A stretch of 41,821 nucleotides of DNA from Deltaproteobacteria bacterium (GCA_947486185.1 CANKTH010000037.1:1-41821); one strand, 5' to 3'; numbered from the stretch's first letter, positions 1 through 9,661 are shown. Notes: a model not told the origin generated them from the sequence alone. Numbers and translations are program-made.

Positions 1-140
1 CGCCTGATCCTCCACCGGCCGCCGCCCGTTGTCGGCGGGCCTCGACCGAGCAGCCCACCCTACCCGCCCGGTCCCATGCCGCGGGCCGTGTCAGCCAACG
101 TGCAACGGCCTACCGTCCGGTGTGCCAACGGGCGTGCAAC
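1..140. other. Non-coding left edge with a split direct repeat
   Basis: I see no gene here. All three minus frames that could continue the DUF1552 protein end within about 80 bases. The block CCAACG...TGCAAC occurs twice, at 95-106 (no spacer) and 125-140 (4-base spacer), about 30 bases apart. This may be degraded coding sequence, a short repeat, or poor sequence at a contig end. Confidence 0.4.
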
Positions 141-974
141 TCAACACGGGCGCCCGTCGACGTCGGGGTACTCGGCGGCTGGAGGGCTGGGGGCGGCACA
201 GGCCTCGAGTTGGGGCGGATCCTCCTGGAGTCTTGAAAGCCGTGCTTCAAGCTCACGAATGCCGTCCATGTGCTGTTCGAGGCGCTCGCGGTCGGCTTTC
301 CCCACGCGCCCTTGAAGCCGCTGGAGGTCGGCGTGAACCACGTCCAGGGCGCTCTGCCGAAGACCCAGGCTCGGGTCGGGCGCGACCGAGTCCCCGGGAG
401 CGCGAAAAGTGGCGCCGAACACCCGTTCGTAGAATGCAAAGGGCGAGAGTTCGGGTGGATTACGCGTCCAAGGCGCCGAATAGGACGCGCCTACGGTCCC
501 AGGCGCGACCCCGGTTTGAAGGGAGCGGTACAGGGTGTCCCCACCGATAGCCTCGGCGATCCGTTGGTCGATACTCGCCAACGCGAAGGTCGTGTCGTCC
601 GATTCGACGAGGGGCGCCGCGCCGGTGAGGATGCCGGCAGAGCCCGACGTGTGGGGCTCGGAGTTGCCCGTCTTGATCGCCAACCCGGTCAGGACCGCGA
701 TGCGGCTCTTGACGTTGGCCAGCGGCTCCAGCGCAGGGGAGAGCTCCCAGGTCTCGCCCTCGCCGCTAGGGAGCCAACGATCCGGCTTGTTCCCGTTGCC
801 CCAGAAGAACAGTCCGAAGCGGACGGGGATGACGCCACCACAGGCGTGCGCCTGGCCGCGGTCGAGGAAGTACTCCAACATCGGCAGACCCACGCTGACC
901 GCACCGCCCGCGAGCACGCCGCGCAGTAAGGCGCGTCGGGTAAGGACCCTGCCTTGAAGCTCAATTTTCCTCAC
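141..974 (-). CDS. DUF1552-family secreted protein, C-terminally truncated
   Basis: The predicted product has 277 residues and starts with GTG in a GTGA overlap with the stop of the upstream DUF1592 gene, so the two are translationally coupled. The N-terminus carries a Tat-like signal (TRRALLRG followed by a hydrophobic stretch and AHA), which fits export. The body resembles DUF1552 proteins, which usually occur beside DUF1592/DUF1588/DUF1585 cytochrome-like proteins in Planctomycetes and Myxococcota; their role is unknown. Family members are usually well over 400 residues. This one stops just after a YPDVDGRP segment, where the family would continue. I followed the remaining 140 bases in all three minus frames and each closes quickly without a recognisable continuation. 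It is therefore a truncation, a degraded 3' end, or an assembly fault near the window edge. The family call is fairly safe; the cause of the truncation is unknown. Confidence 0.75.
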   Translation of the reverse strand: MRKIELQGRVLTRRALLRGVLAGGAVSVGLPMLEYFLDRGQAHACGGVIPVRFGLFFWGNGNKPDRWLPSGEGETWELSPALEPLANVKSRIAVLTGLAIKTGNSEPHTSGSAGILTGAAPLVESDDTTFALASIDQRIAEAIGGDTLYRSLQTGVAPGTVGASYSAPWTRNPPELSPFAFYERVFGATFRAPGDSVAPDPSLGLRQSALDVVHADLQRLQGRVGKADRERLEQHMDGIRELEARLSRLQEDPPQLEACAAPSPPAAEYPDVDGRPC

Positions 975-2551
975 GGTGCCACCTCACCCGACTGCCGGAA
1001 GGCGTCGCTCAGGATGATGCTGAACACGAGGTGCCGAACGGAACGGCCGTTCGCTGCGAAGTCCTGGGCGAGCCACTCCGCAAGGGGCCCCTCCTCCGCG
1101 GCGAGGCTGCGCCCGTTGGCGTACCGAAGCAGGGTGTCCACGAGGCAGGGCCCCAGGGCGGGATGCTCGCGCAGCGCCTCGCCCAGTCCCCAGGCGTCTG
1201 CGAAGACGACACCGTCCAGATCGCCGCTCGCATCGATCACCTCGCCGTTCTCGGTGTCGCGCCAGGAGCCGAGGCCGTCAAAGTTCTCCAGGCCAAGGCC
1301 GATCGGATCCATGATCAGGTGGCAGCTGGCGCAGGCCGGATCCTCCAGGTGCTGTTGGACCTGCGCGCGCCGGGTTGGCGCTTCGGCGCTGGCCTCAGGT
1401 AGCGAGGTGTTCACGTCGGAGGGTGGGGAGGGGACGGTCTGACAGAGCAGGACCTCCCTCACAAATTTGCCGCGTCGGGTGGGAGAGCTCGATACGGGAT
1501 GGGCGTGGAGGGCCAATACGCTGGCCTGGCCCAGGAGGCCGCGACGGCGCCCGTCGTCGGGGAGGGTGACCGCGCCGAAGTCGTCCGGCACGGCAGCGGG
1601 AATCCCGTAGATCGCCGCGAGTTTCTGGTCGATGAACGTCTCGCGGCTGACCAGAAGATCGCGGTAGTCGCCATCGAGCTCGAACACCAGGTGCTCGATC
1701 TCCCGCAGGGTCTGTTCACGCGCCGAAGCGCCCAGCTCCGGGCTCATATGAAAGTAGATCGTGGGGTCCTTGCTCAGGCTGTCCAGCGCCCCCAGGCCGA
1801 GCATGTCGGTGAAGAAGGCGCGGATGCCGTCACGGGCCCGGGGATCGGCCCAGAGCCGCTCGCTCTCGGCAGCGAGGCCCTCGTCGGTGAGGAGCGCGCC
1901 CGACGCCGCGGCGTCGAGGAGGGCGTCGTCGGGCGGGCGATCCCAGAGGAGGAAGGACAGCCTTGTCGCCGTCTCATACGCCGTGAACCGTCGCTTCTTC
2001 GGGTCCGCCGGGTCCTGCTCACCGAGCTCTACTCGGTAGATGAAGTCCGGGGTCTGCAACACGACGGCGAGCGCATAGCCAAGGCCCTCGTAGAAATCTC
2101 CAAGGGTCAACGCTGCGTCCCCGGCGAGACCGACCAGGGTCGCGAGCTCGGTCTCAGTCGGCGGCCGGCGCCAGGCCCGCCGGCTCAACGCCGCGAGCGT
2201 CGCCTCGGCGCAGGCCGCATCGACGGTGGCGACCGGGGTGCAAGGAATGAAAAACTCCCATCGTCCGGGCTCCAACGCCTGGCCGAGGAGCGAAAACGCC
2301 GAGGCTTCATACTGTTCGACCCCCCAAGCGGACAGGCCATTGGTGCCCGAGCCGATCGCGACGAGCCCCTCCGTTGCGGCGTCCGGTTCGAGCCCCTCGG
2401 TGAACACCAGCTCGTCACCCAGCAGATCGGCGATGGCCCGTTCGTACTGAACCGCCGTGAGGCGTCTGAGCACGGGCTCGGCCGGCGAGGTCGCCGGTGG
2501 CGCCGACGAGCCCGGCACCAACGTGTGGCAGCTGAAAAGGAGGAGCAGCAT
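971..2551 (-). CDS. DUF1592/DUF1588/DUF1585 multidomain lipoprotein with a CxxCH motif
   Basis: A 526-residue protein showing the usual order of this family: DUF1587 near residues 28-90 (LRRLTAVQYERAI), DUF1595 near 110-165 (SRRAWRRPPTETE), DUF1592 near 190-310, DUF1588 near 325-425 and DUF1585 to the end. DUF1588 holds CASCH, a CxxCH c-type haem-binding motif, so a periplasmic or surface redox role is plausible. The function of the family is not established. The N-terminus is an extremely short, uncharged lipoprotein signal (MLLLLFSC). The stop overlaps the GTG start of the DUF1552 gene. The start ATG has no clear Shine-Dalgarno sequence. The neighbour pairing with DUF1552 strongly supports the family call. 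Confidence 0.88.
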   Translation of the reverse strand: MLLLLFSCHTLVPGSSAPPATSPAEPVLRRLTAVQYERAIADLLGDELVFTEGLEPDAATEGLVAIGSGTNGLSAWGVEQYEASAFSLLGQALEPGRWEFFIPCTPVATVDAACAEATLAALSRRAWRRPPTETELATLVGLAGDAALTLGDFYEGLGYALAVVLQTPDFIYRVELGEQDPADPKKRRFTAYETATRLSFLLWDRPPDDALLDAAASGALLTDEGLAAESERLWADPRARDGIRAFFTDMLGLGALDSLSKDPTIYFHMSPELGASAREQTLREIEHLVFELDGDYRDLLVSRETFIDQKLAAIYGIPAAVPDDFGAVTLPDDGRRRGLLGQASVLALHAHPVSSSPTRRGKFVREVLLCQTVPSPPSDVNTSLPEASAEAPTRRAQVQQHLEDPACASCHLIMDPIGLGLENFDGLGSWRDTENGEVIDASGDLDGVVFADAWGLGEALREHPALGPCLVDTLLRYANGRSLAAEEGPLAEWLAQDFAANGRSVRHLVFSIILSDAFRQSGEVAP

Positions 2552-2613
2552 CGGCGAAGTGTAGCGCGGCCACCGGAGCGCCCGACGCGTATTCAGCGAC
2601 GCGGAGCGCGGGC

Positions 2614-3315
2614 TCAGTCGCGCCGGATCGCCGTCGCCAACGGCATCACCGCCGCGTGTACCCCCATCTCGATGTCCCGGACCATCGCCTCCTGCCAGAC
2701 GTCAAAAGCATCGTTGATCCCTACGCTCAGACTGGAAGCATCCGGCAGCTTCTCGAGCTGGGTCCGAAGCAGCGCTTCGCGCGCCACACACGCCTGGCCG
2801 AGCACCGCGCCCGCCTTCAAGAACCGGTCCCGCTCGGCGGCCGGATCTGGCGCCAGCGCAAACACCGGCGCAAGGTACTCGGTGGTCTTGGCCCAGCCCG
2901 CTGTCGCCCGGTCGCCAAGCTGGGCCAGGAGGCCCACCAAAGGCGGCGTCAACGCACGGAGATCGTCGGCCTGACGGGCGGCACGCCACGCCTGCTCCAT
3001 GGCGCTGCTGCAGCCCTTGTGGAGATCCTGGAAGGGCGCGAGCGTCGGGACCAGGCTGTCCGAGTAACGATCAATCAGGGTTTTCTCGTCCGCGCGGCCG
3101 ACGAGCCCGCGCGCGAGCTCCGACGCCCCGACCTCCCAGGTGCTGACCACCGCGGATCCGAGCTTTTTGAGCGCCCCGTCGACCTGCTCGGGCAGCTCCT
3201 TCCACTCTTCCTCCATCGCCGCGGTGGGATGCACGCCGATCGGCGCCCGCTGGGTCGAGTTGCGCGACGTCGGGCGCCCCTCCAAAAAGTCTCGAAAACG
3301 TTGACGCAGGCCCAC
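2614..3315 (-). CDS. Hypothetical protein, helical, downstream of the polyketide synthase
   Basis: A 233-residue soluble protein that I do not recognise. It has no signal peptide or membrane segment. It is rich in Ala, Glu, Arg and Leu and looks mostly alpha-helical, starting with a basic segment (GLRQRFRDFLEGR). The predicted start is GTG with a purine-rich stretch (AGGGGGG) just upstream. It lies 87 bases downstream of the polyketide synthase on the same strand and 62 bases upstream of the DUF1592 gene, so it could be the last gene of the synthase operon or a separate unit. Codon use looks like the neighbours. No function can be assigned. Confidence 0.7.
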   Translation of the reverse strand: MGLRQRFRDFLEGRPTSRNSTQRAPIGVHPTAAMEEEWKELPEQVDGALKKLGSAVVSTWEVGASELARGLVGRADEKTLIDRYSDSLVPTLAPFQDLHKGCSSAMEQAWRAARQADDLRALTPPLVGLLAQLGDRATAGWAKTTEYLAPVFALAPDPAAERDRFLKAGAVLGQACVAREALLRTQLEKLPDASSLSVGINDAFDVWQEAMVRDIEMGVHAAVMPLATAIRRD

Positions 3316-3402
3316 GGGCCCCCCTGTTCGTGCCTGATTTAGCGTGCTTCCGTCGTCACGGCGCGCCAGAAACGGGGTGGGCCGCGCTGGGCGTCGCCTC
3401 CG

Positions 3403-6400
3403 TTACTCAGCCCGCACCCGCTCGAGCGTCGCCGCGACGAGCGCCGCAGCGTGGTCGAGCGACGCCGCGTCGTGCAGGCAAGAGATGAAAAAGCGCAGGC
3501 GCGCGGCATCATCGGGCACCGCCGGGTAGAGGATTGGCTGCACGTTGATGCCAGCCGCAAAGAGCGCGTCCGCCAGCTTCAACGCGTGAAGGCTGTTTCC
3601 GACGATCACCGGCACCACCGCGCTCAGTCCCGCCGCCGGACCGGTGTCGAGCCCGAGGCGCGCACACGCCGCGAAAAAATGCTGCGCGCGAGCCTGGAGC
3701 GTCGTCACCCGCTCCGGCTGGGCGCGCATCAGGTGGAGGGAGGCCAGCGCCGCCGCGGTGTTCGCGGGGGAAATGCCCGCCGAATACACAAATCCCGGGG
3801 CGGAGTACTTCAGGAGGCGAACCAGCGCGCGCGTGCCCGCGATGTAGCCTCCGCAGCTCGCGAGCGACTTGGAGAGGGTGCCCATCCAGATGTCGACCTC
3901 GGTGCCAGGCACACCAAAGTGTTCGGCCACGCCACACCCGGTCGCACCGACGACGCCAAAGCTGTGCGCCTCGTCCACCATCAGGAAGGCCTGATGGCGC
4001 CGTTTGAGCTCAACAAACGCGGGGAGGTCGCAGAGGTCCCCATCCATCGAGTACACGCCCTCGATGAGGATCAGGACCTTCTCAAACTGCCCTCGAAGCT
4101 GGCGAAGCAGCCGGTCCGCCGCCGCGACGTCACCGTGCGGAAAGGGGCGACGCGACGCGCCAGCCAGCTTCATCCCCTGGAGCGCGGAGTCGTGGATCAG
4201 CGCATCGTGCAGGATGAGGTCTTTGGGACCGAAGAGATGGCCGATGGTGGTCTGGTTCGTCATGTGCCCGGCCGAAAAGACGACGCAGTCCTCCATCCCC
4301 AAGGCACCGGCGAGGGCCGCCTCCAGCTCCCCGTGGATCGGGCGTTCCCCCGAGGCGACCCGCGACGCGCTCACCGAGCTGCCGTACCGCCCAACCGCCT
4401 CGATCACCGCGGCGTTCACCAGGGGGTCGCCCGAGAAGCCGAGGTAGTTGTATCCACAGAAGTGAAGCAGCTCCCTGCCGTCAATCCGGACCTTCTCGCG
4501 AGCAACCCCCTCGATCACCTTGAAGTACGGGTTCTCCAGCCCGAGCAGCGCGGCCGCTTCCAGACGCTGCTCGATGTCGACATAGGCGGGGAAGGCAGCA
4601 AAATCTCGGTGCTCCGCCGCTACGCTCGGCGCCTCCGTCTGGCGTAGCTCGCCGGCGACACCTTCGGCGAAGGCCACCAATCCGCCCTCGGCATCGAGGA
4701 GCCAGACGCTGGCGTCAAACCCGGATCCCTCCCACCTCACGACCGCCCGGAGGCGCGAAGCCGGCGCTCGATAGACGCTCCACCGACGCAGCCCGGTCGG
4801 AAAGCCCGCGCGCCCCCAACGAAACGCGGCGTATAGCCCCGCGAGCTGTAGGGCGCTGTCCACCGCGAGGGGGCTGAACGACCAGGCTCGCGACTCACCC
4901 CACGCGGCCGGGTCGCCCACACGCACCTCGCCGCGGATCACCCCGTTCGCGACGCCCTCGACGGCTATCAGGCCCCGCAGCGCCGGTCCGTGAAAGGTGT
5001 GCGCCGTGTAGAAGGTCGCTAGGTCGAGTGGGCAGGCCTCGAGCTCTCCCTCTGGCGCGGCCGGGGGCGCCGGGTCGGCCTCCACGATCCGGCCGGTCCA
5101 GGCGCGGCGGCCTTCTACCGAGACGGCGAATTGTTCACCTTCACGGCTCCACCTGACCCAAAGTGGCGCTTCAACCACCACCCCGCCGATCAGGCTCAGA
5201 TCCGCGAGTCCGCGCGCGCCCGTAGCCAGCGCGCGCTCCATCACGACGGCCATCGGCACCGTCGGCCGGCCGAAGAGCGCGTGGTCAGCCAGCCATCGCA
5301 TCGTGGGGTCGAGGAGCTCGTCCCAGATCATCCGGATGGGGCGCTCCGGGAGGTCCAACCCGACCACCACCTCACCGGCGACGCCGAGCAGCTCGCCAAA
5401 AGCGCGGGTTCCCTGCTCGGTGTCCACAAAGACGAGGCCGTCGTCGGCCAGCGCTTCCCGCGCCGCGAGCGGCATGGCGCTCACCAGGTCGGACTCGGCC
5501 CACGGGCCCCAGACCATCGTCTGCACCACGAAATCCGGGCGCGCCAGCCCGCGCAACAGCCCGGCCATCGCCTCGTTCGCCGCCCCATACTCCGTCTGGT
5601 GACGGTTGCCGAAGCGACCGGCGAAGGAGCCCACGGCGCTCACCCAACGGAGCCCCGGCAGCGCCGAAATCAGCGCCGCCAACGCGTCGACCTTGAGCCA
5701 CAACGCCCGACTGCCGTCCGCTTTGCCGGGGCGCCCGTCGGAGGTCACCCCCGCGGCGTGCACCAACCCGTCGAAACGAAGCCCGGAGACGATCGCAGGA
5801 TCCCAGCTTCGGGCAAGATCGAGCTGCAGGTAGCGCGCCCGGGGACCCAGCTCCGCGAGCAGACCCGACGGTTCCGGACGGGAGCCCGAGAGCCACACCT
5901 CGGCCCCCGCGGCGGACAACACCCGGGCCAGCCGGCGCCCCAACCAGCCCGTGCCCCCGGTCACCAGCACCCGCTGACCTGCCCGCGAAGGCAGCGGAGA
6001 CCCCGCGGCGATGCCCTCGAGGCCCACCACCCAGCGCTGACCACCCTGCCAGACGACCTCCAGATCGTGCTCCGCAAGGGTCGCCTCCTCCGCAATCTCG
6101 GCGTCCGAACCCACAAAGAGCACGACCTTGTGCTCCGGCCACTCGCGAGCCAGGCACTTGACGTAGCCGGCGATCGCGCCGGTCACCGCCGAGTCAGCAG
6201 GCAGCGCCGACAGGCGCACGTAAAGATCACCAGGTTCAAGGTGGCGTAACGTCTCGAGGGAAGGCTGATCCAGCACGCGGAGCGGCCACGTCGGTCGCCG
6301 CCGCAGACCGGTACCCGGCGCCGGGCGGAGCGCCGGGCGCCAGGCCTTCAGGGGCCGGTCCGGCTGGGTGAGCTGACGCCCGGCCCGGTTCCCCGACCGG

Positions 6401-9400
6401 AGCAGCCCAATCAGGTCGCTGATGCTGGGGTTCTGCAACACCAGCGCCCGCGGCAGCCCGGCAAAACCCGGCCGGAGCTGGCCGAGCCCCGTGGAGAGCT
6501 CCGAGAGCATCAACGAGTCAAAACCAAGGTCAGCACCAAGCTTCTGGTCGAGGCGCAGCGACGCGAGCGGGTAGGCCGACACGCGGGAGATGAGCCGGAG
6601 GGTGCGCTCCTCGAGCTCCGCGTCGGGCACACCGGTCTCGGGCACGGGGGCGTCGGCCGGAGCGGTGTCCGGAAGGTTCGCGCTCCGCGCGGCCGCGACG
6701 GCTGAGGGCGGGAGCGCCGCCGCGTCGCTGGGCCCCACCGTCGGCGGTGCCGAGGTGAGCACCGCCGCCGTCTCCGTGACGGCGAGAGCGGACGCTACGC
6801 TCTCCACGGGCGGCGGATCCGCGACGGGCCACCAACTCCCGGTCTCGAGCGGCACGTGGGGCAGCGGGGTGAGACCACCGCCAAAACCCGAGAGATCCAC
6901 AGGATGGCCACGTACAACCAGCGCTCCGAGCAGGCGGACGAGGCCGAGGCCACCGTCGGTGTCCCCCCCGACCGCCTGGATACGGATCCGGTCTCGCAAC
7001 ACCACGCCACGCGCAAAGCTCGCCAGGGTCGAGCCAGAACAGAGCTGCACGAGCACGCCGGCGCCGCTCTCCACCGCCTCTCCCAGGGCCCGCACGAACT
7101 GCACCGGAGACACCGCGTGCCGCTGGTAGATCGACCGGATCGCCGCAGCATCTCGCGGCGTTGCCTCGGCGATCGCCGAGACCATCGGAACCGTCGGATC
7201 GGAGAAGCCCACCCCGTCGAGCGCGGCGTCAACCACCGACTGCACCCCCGCCATCAGCGGGCTGTGAAACGCGTGGGAGACCTTGATCTTCTGGGCACGA
7301 AGGCCTGCGGCGGTGAGCCGCGCCACCGCGCTGTCCACCGCGACCGCGGCGCCGGCGATCACGCATTGACTCGGATGGTTGTGGTTGGCGATCACCACGT
7401 CAGGGCCAAGATGCTGGCGTACCTCGTCCACCTCCGCCATCACGGCGGCCATGGCCCCGTGCTCGCCCGGCAGTCGCTTCATCGCCTGCCCTCGGCGCGC
7501 CACGAACCTCGCCGCGTCCCGGACGCTCACCGCTCCCGCCAGGACAGACGCTGTGAATTCCCCGAGCGAGTGGCCCAGCACCACGCTGGGCACGACCCCA
7601 AAACGTGACAACACGGCCGCGACCCCTAGGCCGACCGCGAGCATGGCCGGCTGTGCGACCGCCGTGTCCGTGAGCGCCGCCTCCAGCGCGTCGGCCTCCT
7701 CGGGGCCACCGGTCGCGTAGAGGTAGTCCGTCAACGGCTGCGGTAGCAGGTCCTCGACGGCGCTCTCCACCTCGCGCAGCGCGGCCACATACGGTGGATA
7801 CGCAAGCCAATCCGCCAACAACCCGACCTTCTGACTCCCCTGGCCTGGACACATGAACGCCACTGGCACGGGCGCGCCAGCCTCGCCGACGAACACGTCC
7901 TGGCCGAACTCTCCGCGACGGTCTGGCTGCGCGATCAGCGTGTCGGCCGCCTTCCGCAGCCGCTCCGTCAGCTCGGCCAGCGTCCGCGCGACGATCGCCG
8001 CGCGCACCGGCCGGAGCCCCCGCTGGTTCAGCGTGTGGACCACCGCCCCCAGGTCCCGAGAAACACCCATCGTTTCGGCTAGATCTCTGAGATGTGCGCC
8101 CAGGAGCTCGCCCGTGTCCGCCGAGACCACCACGAGCTCCGGCCCTCGCCAGCCCGCCGCTGCCGTCGCCGTGACCGGGGCCTCCTCCAGGACACAGCTC
8201 ACGTTGGTGCCGCCAAATCCGAAAGAGGACACCGCGGCGCGACGCGGCGTCGTGCCACCCCACGGCATCGGCTCCCGGAGCACCGTGAAATGCCCCTCCG
8301 CCACTCCAGGCGCACCCACGCTGAAGCCCGCCATCGGCGGCAGGGTCGCCTGATACACCGATAGAGTCGCCTTGATCAGCCCCGCAACCCCCGCCGCCGA
8401 CATCGTGTGCCCGATGTTGCCCTTGACCGAGCCCAGCACCAGCGGCTCGGCGCGGCTCCCGTAGACCGCCCCGAGCGCCGCCAGCTCGGTCCGATCTCCC
8501 ACGACCGTGCCGGTGCCATGCGCTTCCAAGTAACCCAGGCTGTCCGTTTCAATCTGCCCGTCGGCCAACGCGGCCCGGACCACCGCCTCCTGGCCGTCCG
8601 CACGCGGGGCCATCGGCCCTTCGCCATGCCCGTCGTTGTTGACCGCGGAGCCGCGCAACACCGCGTAGATCCGGTCGCCGTCTCGCTGGGCGTCGGCGAG
8701 CCGCTTCAGCACGACCACGCCCACCCCTTCACCCTGGACAAAACCATCCGCCGAGGCGTCGAACGGCCGGCATACTCCGGCCCGGCTCAGCGCCCCGAGG
8801 CGAGCGAAGGCGACCAGGTGGGTCGGGGTCAGGTTGAGGTACACGCCGCCCGCCAAGGCCATGTGAATCTGGCCAGCACGGAGGAGCGTGATGGCGTCAT
8901 GCACCGCGAGCAGCGACGAGGCGCAGGCGGCGTCCAGCGTGTACGCCGGCCCGCCGAGGTCCAGCTCCTGGTTGATCGCCGCGGCGCACATGTTGCCCAA
9001 GCTTCCGGTCGCAGAAAAAGCCCGTTGAGGGGCAATCCTCTCGACCGCGGCCGCGAGTCGTGCACGCCCCTCGGAGTCTCTCGCGCCGACCCCCAACGCC
9101 CCATTCGCGATGTTCATCACCGCCGTACGCGCGGAGAGCAGCTCTCGAAATTCTCCGGCCGTGTAGCCGATGAAACTGCCAACGCCGCGCCGGTCGAAGC
9201 TCCGGCCCCCCCAGTGCGGGAGCGCCTGGTAGCCCGCGTCCGCGAGAGCCTCAGCCGCCGTCCAGAGCGTCAAGCGCTGCTGGGGGTCCATGACCTCGAC
9301 CCGGCGGGGCGACAAACCAAACTCCAACGCAGGAAAGCGCCGGATGTCGTCCAGGAAAGCGCCGGTCGGACAGTTCGTTCGGTCGGGATCCCTGCCGGAC

Positions 9401-9582
9401 GCGCTGTAGTAGCTGTCGTGATCCCATCGGTCACCGGGCGGCCTCGAAAAGCACGCCTTGCCCGCCTCGATGAGCTGCCAGAAGCGGGTGATGTCGGGGG
9501 CGCCCGGAAAACGGCAGGCCATGCCCACCAACGCGATCGGATCGGCCGGCCGAACGGCGGCCCGGCCAAGGGTAGACAACAT
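3403..9582 (-). CDS. Iterative-type polyketide synthase KS-AT-ACP-KR-DH fused to alpha-oxoamine synthase
   Basis: A 2059-residue megasynthase. KS is at about 15-470, with Cys220 in DAACASS and His355/His392 in EAHGTGT and KGNIGH. AT is at about 575-905, with Ser672 in GHSLGE and a HAFH motif typical of malonyl-CoA specificity. ACP is at about 990-1065, with Ser1023 in GFDSLM. KR is at about 1080-1410, with TGGTGWLG and Ser/Tyr/Asn near 1319, 1332 and 1336. DH is at about 1425-1645, with HxxxGxxxxP exact at His1434 and Asp1575 in DSALQ. The C-terminal 400 residues are a PLP-dependent alpha-oxoamine synthase (DEAHS, then GTLSKS with Lys1905). No enoylreductase or thioesterase is seen. KS-AT-ACP-KR-DH is the order of PUFA and enediyne synthases. 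The terminal domain should release the acyl chain by decarboxylative condensation with an amino acid. ATG at 9582 is chosen because AGAAGGAGG lies 5 bases upstream; an in-frame TTG lies one codon before it. Substrates are inferred. Confidence 0.93.
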   Translation of the reverse strand: MLSTLGRAAVRPADPIALVGMACRFPGAPDITRFWQLIEAGKACFSRPPGDRWDHDSYYSASGRDPDRTNCPTGAFLDDIRRFPALEFGLSPRRVEVMDPQQRLTLWTAAEALADAGYQALPHWGGRSFDRRGVGSFIGYTAGEFRELLSARTAVMNIANGALGVGARDSEGRARLAAAVERIAPQRAFSATGSLGNMCAAAINQELDLGGPAYTLDAACASSLLAVHDAITLLRAGQIHMALAGGVYLNLTPTHLVAFARLGALSRAGVCRPFDASADGFVQGEGVGVVVLKRLADAQRDGDRIYAVLRGSAVNNDGHGEGPMAPRADGQEAVVRAALADGQIETDSLGYLEAHGTGTVVGDRTELAALGAVYGSRAEPLVLGSVKGNIGHTMSAAGVAGLIKATLSVYQATLPPMAGFSVGAPGVAEGHFTVLREPMPWGGTTPRRAAVSSFGFGGTNVSCVLEEAPVTATAAAGWRGPELVVVSADTGELLGAHLRDLAETMGVSRDLGAVVHTLNQRGLRPVRAAIVARTLAELTERLRKAADTLIAQPDRRGEFGQDVFVGEAGAPVPVAFMCPGQGSQKVGLLADWLAYPPYVAALREVESAVEDLLPQPLTDYLYATGGPEEADALEAALTDTAVAQPAMLAVGLGVAAVLSRFGVVPSVVLGHSLGEFTASVLAGAVSVRDAARFVARRGQAMKRLPGEHGAMAAVMAEVDEVRQHLGPDVVIANHNHPSQCVIAGAAVAVDSAVARLTAAGLRAQKIKVSHAFHSPLMAGVQSVVDAALDGVGFSDPTVPMVSAIAEATPRDAAAIRSIYQRHAVSPVQFVRALGEAVESGAGVLVQLCSGSTLASFARGVVLRDRIRIQAVGGDTDGGLGLVRLLGALVVRGHPVDLSGFGGGLTPLPHVPLETGSWWPVADPPPVESVASALAVTETAAVLTSAPPTVGPSDAAALPPSAVAAARSANLPDTAPADAPVPETGVPDAELEERTLRLISRVSAYPLASLRLDQKLGADLGFDSLMLSELSTGLGQLRPGFAGLPRALVLQNPSISDLIGLLRSGNRAGRQLTQPDRPLKAWRPALRPAPGTGLRRRPTWPLRVLDQPSLETLRHLEPGDLYVRLSALPADSAVTGAIAGYVKCLAREWPEHKVVLFVGSDAEIAEEATLAEHDLEVVWQGGQRWVVGLEGIAAGSPLPSRAGQRVLVTGGTGWLGRRLARVLSAAGAEVWLSGSRPEPSGLLAELGPRARYLQLDLARSWDPAIVSGLRFDGLVHAAGVTSDGRPGKADGSRALWLKVDALAALISALPGLRWVSAVGSFAGRFGNRHQTEYGAANEAMAGLLRGLARPDFVVQTMVWGPWAESDLVSAMPLAAREALADDGLVFVDTEQGTRAFGELLGVAGEVVVGLDLPERPIRMIWDELLDPTMRWLADHALFGRPTVPMAVVMERALATGARGLADLSLIGGVVVEAPLWVRWSREGEQFAVSVEGRRAWTGRIVEADPAPPAAPEGELEACPLDLATFYTAHTFHGPALRGLIAVEGVANGVIRGEVRVGDPAAWGESRAWSFSPLAVDSALQLAGLYAAFRWGRAGFPTGLRRWSVYRAPASRLRAVVRWEGSGFDASVWLLDAEGGLVAFAEGVAGELRQTEAPSVAAEHRDFAAFPAYVDIEQRLEAAALLGLENPYFKVIEGVAREKVRIDGRELLHFCGYNYLGFSGDPLVNAAVIEAVGRYGSSVSASRVASGERPIHGELEAALAGALGMEDCVVFSAGHMTNQTTIGHLFGPKDLILHDALIHDSALQGMKLAGASRRPFPHGDVAAADRLLRQLRGQFEKVLILIEGVYSMDGDLCDLPAFVELKRRHQAFLMVDEAHSFGVVGATGCGVAEHFGVPGTEVDIWMGTLSKSLASCGGYIAGTRALVRLLKYSAPGFVYSAGISPANTAAALASLHLMRAQPERVTTLQARAQHFFAACARLGLDTGPAAGLSAVVPVIVGNSLHALKLADALFAAGINVQPILYPAVPDDAARLRFFISCLHDAASLDHAAALVAATLERVRAE

Positions 9583-9587
9583 CAACG

Positions 9588-9596
9588 CCTCCTTCT
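9588..9596 (-). promoter_or_regulatory. Strong ribosome binding site of the polyketide synthase
   Basis: AGAAGGAGG, nearly a full anti-Shine-Dalgarno match, ends 5 bases before the ATG at 9582. It selects that ATG over the TTG one codon earlier and suggests efficient re-initiation after the free ACP gene. Confidence 0.8.
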
Positions 9597-9661
9597 CGCG
9601 CTGTCAGCCCCGCGCGTGCTGCCGCAGCGTCCGGTTCAACTCGGGGAGCCCGTCCCCGAGC

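Noticed and set aside
1499..2974. Plus-strand open frame opposite the DUF1592 gene and the unknown helical gene
   Set aside because: It crosses two genes on the other strand and has no recognisable domain.
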